Origin: Halomonas sp.
GTDB taxonomy: Bacteria > Pseudomonadota > Gammaproteobacteria > Pseudomonadales > Halomonadaceae
DNA length: 64,000 bases
Direction of reading: 5' to 3'
Assembly: GCF_017983445.1 (NCBI RefSeq)
Contig: NZ_JAGOBJ010000002.1
Span: 124,001-188,000, forward strand
Shown here: positions 63,304-64,000 of the stretch, piece by piece
Layout: every line of letters begins with the position of its first letter
Numbering within the stretch: the stretch's first letter is position 1
Position numbers and translations under genes: made by a program
The notes under the pieces: generated by a model
Told to the model about the DNA's origin: nothing
Database searches by the model: none
The model's input: only the letters and a program-made list of their open reading frames with translations

Positions 63304-63999
63304 TTAATGGCGCTGCCAGCGATAAAGCAGATAAATTAAAAACGGCGCTCCGATACCGGCCACAAAGATGCCTGCCGGTAGGTCGCGAGGTAAAAATGCA
63401 AGTCGGCCGATCAAGTCCGCGTACAGCAGCAACAAAGCGCCGACAAGCGCGGTGACCGGCAGCAATGCGGCTGTGCGATTAGCCACCAGACGCCGTGCGA
63501 TGTGCGGCGCTATCAGGCCAATAAAGCTTAGCCCTCCCGCATAGGCAATGGCCGCCCCGGTTAGCATCACACTTAAGCCCAACAGCTTTAAACGGCTCAT
63601 TGTGACCTGTGAGCCCAGGCCAATCGCCAGTTCATCTCCCAGCGATAATACATCCAGCTGGCGCGCCATCACGAAGGCCAGCGGCAAGCCCAAAGCGACC
63701 CAAGGCAGCATGCCGATTACCGATGACCACTGCGTCGCATACAGGCTGCCGGTCATCCAGATATACGCATGCATGGCCGAGGTATCGGTACTTAAGACCA
63801 GCAACAGCGTGGTAAAGGCGCCCAAGGCCGCCGCAATTCCGATACCCATCAGCACCAAGCGTGTCGGCGTTACCCCGCGCGACCAGGCAAGCGTGACGAT
63901 ACCCAACGCAACGAGTGCCGCCCCGGCCATGGCGGCAAGCGGCAGCCAACGCTCACTGATCGCGCCAGCCCCCAACGTCAACACCAGCACCGCCGCCAC
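63304..63999 (-). CDS. FecCD-family iron-siderophore permease, 5' part outside the window
   Basis: 231 residues run off the right edge on the minus strand. The visible C-terminal part has the GGLSFIGLIAPHIARRLV loop, the YADLIGRLAFLPRDLPAGIFVAGIGAPFLIY end and about seven helices, the normal end of a FecCD permease. Whether it is a single unit or the end of a fused FhuB type cannot be seen. It probably serves the siderophore of the second receptor. Confidence 0.9.
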   Translation of the reverse strand: MAAVLVLTLGAGAISERWLPLAAMAGAALVALGIVTLAWSRGVTPTRLVLMGIGIAAALGAFTTLLLVLSTDTSAMHAYIWMTGSLYATQWSSVIGMLPWVALGLPLAFVMARQLDVLSLGDELAIGLGSQVTMSRLKLLGLSVMLTGAAIAYAGGLSFIGLIAPHIARRLVANRTAALLPVTALVGALLLLYADLIGRLAFLPRDLPAGIFVAGIGAPFLIYLLYRWQRH

Positions 64000-64000
64000 C

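Noticed and set aside
1-64000. CRISPR array, prophage, insertion sequence or integron
   Set aside because: No regularly spaced repeats, transposase, integrase or attachment-site duplication was seen on either strand.

Overview
The window looks like a chromosomal stretch of a Halomonas-type gammaproteobacterium. This is inferred from moderate GC content, KdgM-type oligogalacturonide porins, Fur-like boxes, a FhuBCDF-type hydroxamate siderophore system and SpeG/PoxB-type house genes. I saw no rRNA, tRNA, CRISPR array, phage gene or insertion sequence.

About two thirds of the window (roughly 2.5-42.7 kb, nearly all on the minus strand) is one large locus for pectin and acidic sugars. Bases 1-2525 hold an MFS transporter cut by the window edge and a divergent MocR-type regulator. 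Next come three hexuronate/hexarate operons, all read leftwards. The first is kdgD1, a galactarolactone isomerase-like amidohydrolase, udh, a GntR/FadR regulator, 2,5-dioxovalerate dehydrogenase, an Ldh2-type dehydrogenase and an AEC carrier (9864 to 2532). The second is kdgD2, TRAP transporter dctPQM and gci (36207 to 31216). The third is tctCBA, garD and gudD (42700 to 36591). Together they encode a complete oxidative route from D-galacturonate to galactaro-1,5-lactone, 5-keto-4-deoxyglucarate, 2-oxoglutarate semialdehyde and 2-oxoglutarate, with side entries for free galactarate and glucarate. The same 18-bp motif precedes all three operons.

Between the first and second operons lies the polymer-attack section (10.1-30.9 kb): a PL2-like periplasmic pectate lyase, a CE8 pectin methylesterase, a rhamnogalacturonan acetylesterase-like protein, two KdgM-family porins, a Na+/solute symporter, an enolase-superfamily enzyme, a beta-propeller lactonase, a PL9 pectate lyase, two alpha/beta-hydrolase esterases (one broken by an in-frame amber codon) and an Opp/Dpp-type ABC importer. 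A second motif, ACATA-N-TATGT, recurs upstream of the units in this section.

From 43.2 to 50.4 kb there are ordinary genes (metallophosphoesterase, alpha/beta hydrolase, PoxB, SpeG, FAD oxidoreductase, threonine aldolase). In their midst are two unannotated, mutually similar small proteins of 37 and 40 residues, each with a strong ribosome binding site and its own terminator, and with striking palindromic operators around them.

From 50.5 kb to the right edge is an iron island: a fused FhuB-type permease, a siderophore-interacting reductase with an in-frame 24-bp repeat, cytochrome b561, FhuC/FhuD-like proteins, two TonB-dependent receptors, FhuF, a SyrD/PvdE-type exporter and a second FecCD permease cut by the window edge. 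Fur-like boxes precede most units.
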